Source: Pseudomonadota bacterium
GTDB taxonomy: Bacteria; Myxococcota_A; Polyangia; Fen-1088
Reading direction: 5' to 3'
DNA: 23,450 bases
Assembly (NCBI GenBank): GCA_023438785.1
Contig: JAEXQJ010000257.1
Span: forward strand, 1 to 23,450
Both the position numbers and the translations under genes were made by a program. Below are positions 22,033-23,450 of the stretch, one piece after another. Numbering within the stretch: the first letter of the stretch is position 1; each line of letters opens with the position of its first letter. The notes beneath the pieces were generated by a model, which saw only the letters and a program-made list of their open reading frames with translations, did not search any database and was not told the DNA's origin.

Positions 22033-23450
22033 ATGCTGTCGGCGTTCTTTCTCAAGCGTCCCGTCTTCGCCTGGGTCATCGCCATCTCCATGATGGTGTT
22101 GGGAGGCATGGCCATCTACCTGCTCCCCATCTCGCAGTATCCGCCCATCGCGCCACCGTCGATCACGATCCGCGGCTCCTACCCGGGCGCTTCCGCCAAG
22201 ACCGTGGAGGACACGGTCGTCCAGATGATCGAGCAGAAGATGACGGGGCTCGACCGGATGCTCTACATGTACTCGACGAGCGACTCGTCGGGTAGCGCGG
22301 CCATCACGCTCACCTTTGCCCCCGGCACTGATCCCGACATGGCCTGGGCGAAGGTGCAGAACAAGCTGCAACTCGCCATGCCGTCGCTGCCCCCCGTGGT
22401 GCAGACCCAAGGGCTGTCGGTCAGCAAATCCACCCGCAACTACCTCCTCATCCTGGGCGTCACCACCGATGACGGCAGCATGAGCATGGCCGACCTCAAT
22501 GACTACGCGACCTCGAAGCTGCAGTCGCCGCTGGCGCGCGTGCCCGGGGTTGGCGAGGTCGAGATCTTCGGGACCGCGTACTCCATGCGCATCTGGTTCG
22601 ATCCCGACAAGCTGACCAAGTACGGGATGACCTCGGACGACGTGGCGGCGGCGGTGAGCCAGTACAACGTCGAGGTTTCTGCCGGCCAACTTGGCGGCGC
22701 CCCGTCGATTCCCGGCCAGCGCTTGAATGCCTCCATCCTCGTTCAGTCGATGCTGGTCACGCCGGAGGAGTTCGCGGCCATTCCGTTGCGCACGAACCCC
22801 GACGGATCGGTGGTCCGCGTGAGGGATATCGGCCGTACCGAGCTCGGCTCCGAGTTGCCTGACCTGGTCATGCGCTACAACCGCAACCCGGTGGGCATGC
22901 TCGCCATCCGCCAGGAGGCGGGGGCAAACGCGCTGCAGACCGCGGAGCGGATCAAAGAGAAGATGGCCGAGCTTTCGCGGTACTTCCCGCCCGGCATGAA
23001 GGTCGTCTATCCGATGGACACCACGCCGTTCGTGCGGGTGGCCATCGCGGAGGTGTACAAGACGCTCTTCGAGGCCATCGTCCTGGTCTTCCTGGTCATG
23101 TACCTCTTCATGGGCAACCTCCGGGCCACCTTGATTCCGACCATCGCCGTGCCCGTGGTCCTCCTGGGCACCTTCGGTGTGCTGGCTGCCCTGGGCTACT
23201 CGGTGAACATGCTGACCATGTTCGCCATGGTCCTCGCCATCGGCCTGCTCGTCGACGACGCCATCGTCGTGGTGGAGAACGTCGAACGTGTGATGAGCGA
23301 AGAAGGGTTGCCGCCCTGGGAGGCGACCCGCAAGTCCATGGGCGAGATCCAAAGCGCGCTCATCGGAATCGGGTTGGTGCTGTCGGCCGTGTTTGGCCCG
23401 ATGATGTTCTTCCCGGGCTCCACCGGCGTCATCTACCGGCAGTTCTCGGT
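22033..23450 (+). CDS. HAE1/AcrB family RND efflux pump (partial at 3' end)
   Basis: ATG 22033, with 472 codons visible before the window end; the full family length is about 1040-1050 residues. N-terminal helix FFLKRPVFAWVIAISMMVLGGMAIYLLPISQYPPIAPPSI is the classic AcrB start, followed by the PN porter region PGASAKTVEDTVVQMIEQKMTGLD. The fourth helix motif MFAMVLAIGLLVDDAIVVVENVERVM has both proton-relay aspartates of the family. It would be the inner-membrane engine of the tripartite efflux system, exporting drugs, bile-salt-like or other hydrophobic compounds; the substrate is unknown. Its start lies eight bases after the adaptor gene, so the two are co-transcribed. The stop lies beyond the window. 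Confidence 0.95.
   Translation, partial: MLSAFFLKRPVFAWVIAISMMVLGGMAIYLLPISQYPPIAPPSITIRGSYPGASAKTVEDTVVQMIEQKMTGLDRMLYMYSTSDSSGSAAITLTFAPGTDPDMAWAKVQNKLQLAMPSLPPVVQTQGLSVSKSTRNYLLILGVTTDDGSMSMADLNDYATSKLQSPLARVPGVGEVEIFGTAYSMRIWFDPDKLTKYGMTSDDVAAAVSQYNVEVSAGQLGGAPSIPGQRLNASILVQSMLVTPEEFAAIPLRTNPDGSVVRVRDIGRTELGSELPDLVMRYNRNPVGMLAIRQEAGANALQTAERIKEKMAELSRYFPPGMKVVYPMDTTPFVRVAIAEVYKTLFEAIVLVFLVMYLFMGNLRATLIPTIAVPVVLLGTFGVLAALGYSVNMLTMFAMVLAIGLLVDDAIVVVENVERVMSEEGLPPWEATRKSMGEIQSALIGIGLVLSAVFGPMMFFPGSTGVIYRQFS

Noticed and set aside
1..23450. CRISPR arrays, tRNA/rRNA genes, transposases or integrases
   Set aside because: Reading both strands showed no regularly spaced repeats, no tRNA-like cloverleaf or rRNA sequence that I could recognise, and no transposase or integrase motifs. 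A tRNAscan or Infernal run would be decisive.

Overview
The window is GC-rich and densely coded, with no gene-free stretch over 300 bases. Codon use is strongly GC-biased, so many long shadow reading frames lie opposite or within the real genes. Lipoprotein-type hydrolases, a HpnN-like RND exporter, GTG starts and a receiver-like protein suggest a Gram-negative bacterium, perhaps Myxococcota (former Deltaproteobacteria). This is an inference from style; there is no rRNA or other phylogenetic marker in the window.

Region 1 (1-5977) looks like a plant-polysaccharide (xyloglucan-type) degradation locus. It holds the tail of a protein with a jelly-roll carbohydrate-binding-like domain, a GH74 xyloglucanase-type lipoprotein on +, and on - a GH3 beta-xylosidase/glucosidase-type lipoprotein followed by a SAM methyltransferase. 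A small degenerate receiver-domain protein is divergent from the GH3 gene.

Region 2 (6052-15517) is the most striking part. Two paralogous versions of the circularly permuted ATP-grasp / alpha-E / transglutaminase module stand back to back around a roughly 230-base divergent intergenic region. The leftward operon encodes a single fused ATP-grasp+alpha-E protein, a transglutaminase-like protein and a two-repeat RND (HpnN/MMPL-like) exporter. The rightward operon encodes the same three activities as separate proteins and has no exporter. The separate ATP-grasp keeps the expected nucleotide and metal motifs, while the fused one has lost them. This suggests an active enzyme plus a diverged, perhaps structural or regulatory, partner. 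The product of the family is not known to me; it is predicted to be a peptide or amide-modified molecule.

Region 3 (15571-18254) holds a MATE efflux transporter and an XRE regulator / ImmA-like metallopeptidase pair, all on -. A 19-20 bp imperfect palindrome is shared between the region upstream of the MATE gene and the start of the XRE gene. This suggests one peptidase-relieved repressor controls both.

Region 4 (18425-23450) has a GT-C-type membrane glycosyltransferase, then a classic tripartite efflux locus. That locus is a TetR repressor on -, a divergent membrane-fusion lipoprotein, and an AcrB/HAE1 RND pump cut off by the window end. A perfect 10+10 bp inverted repeat lies in the divergent promoter region.
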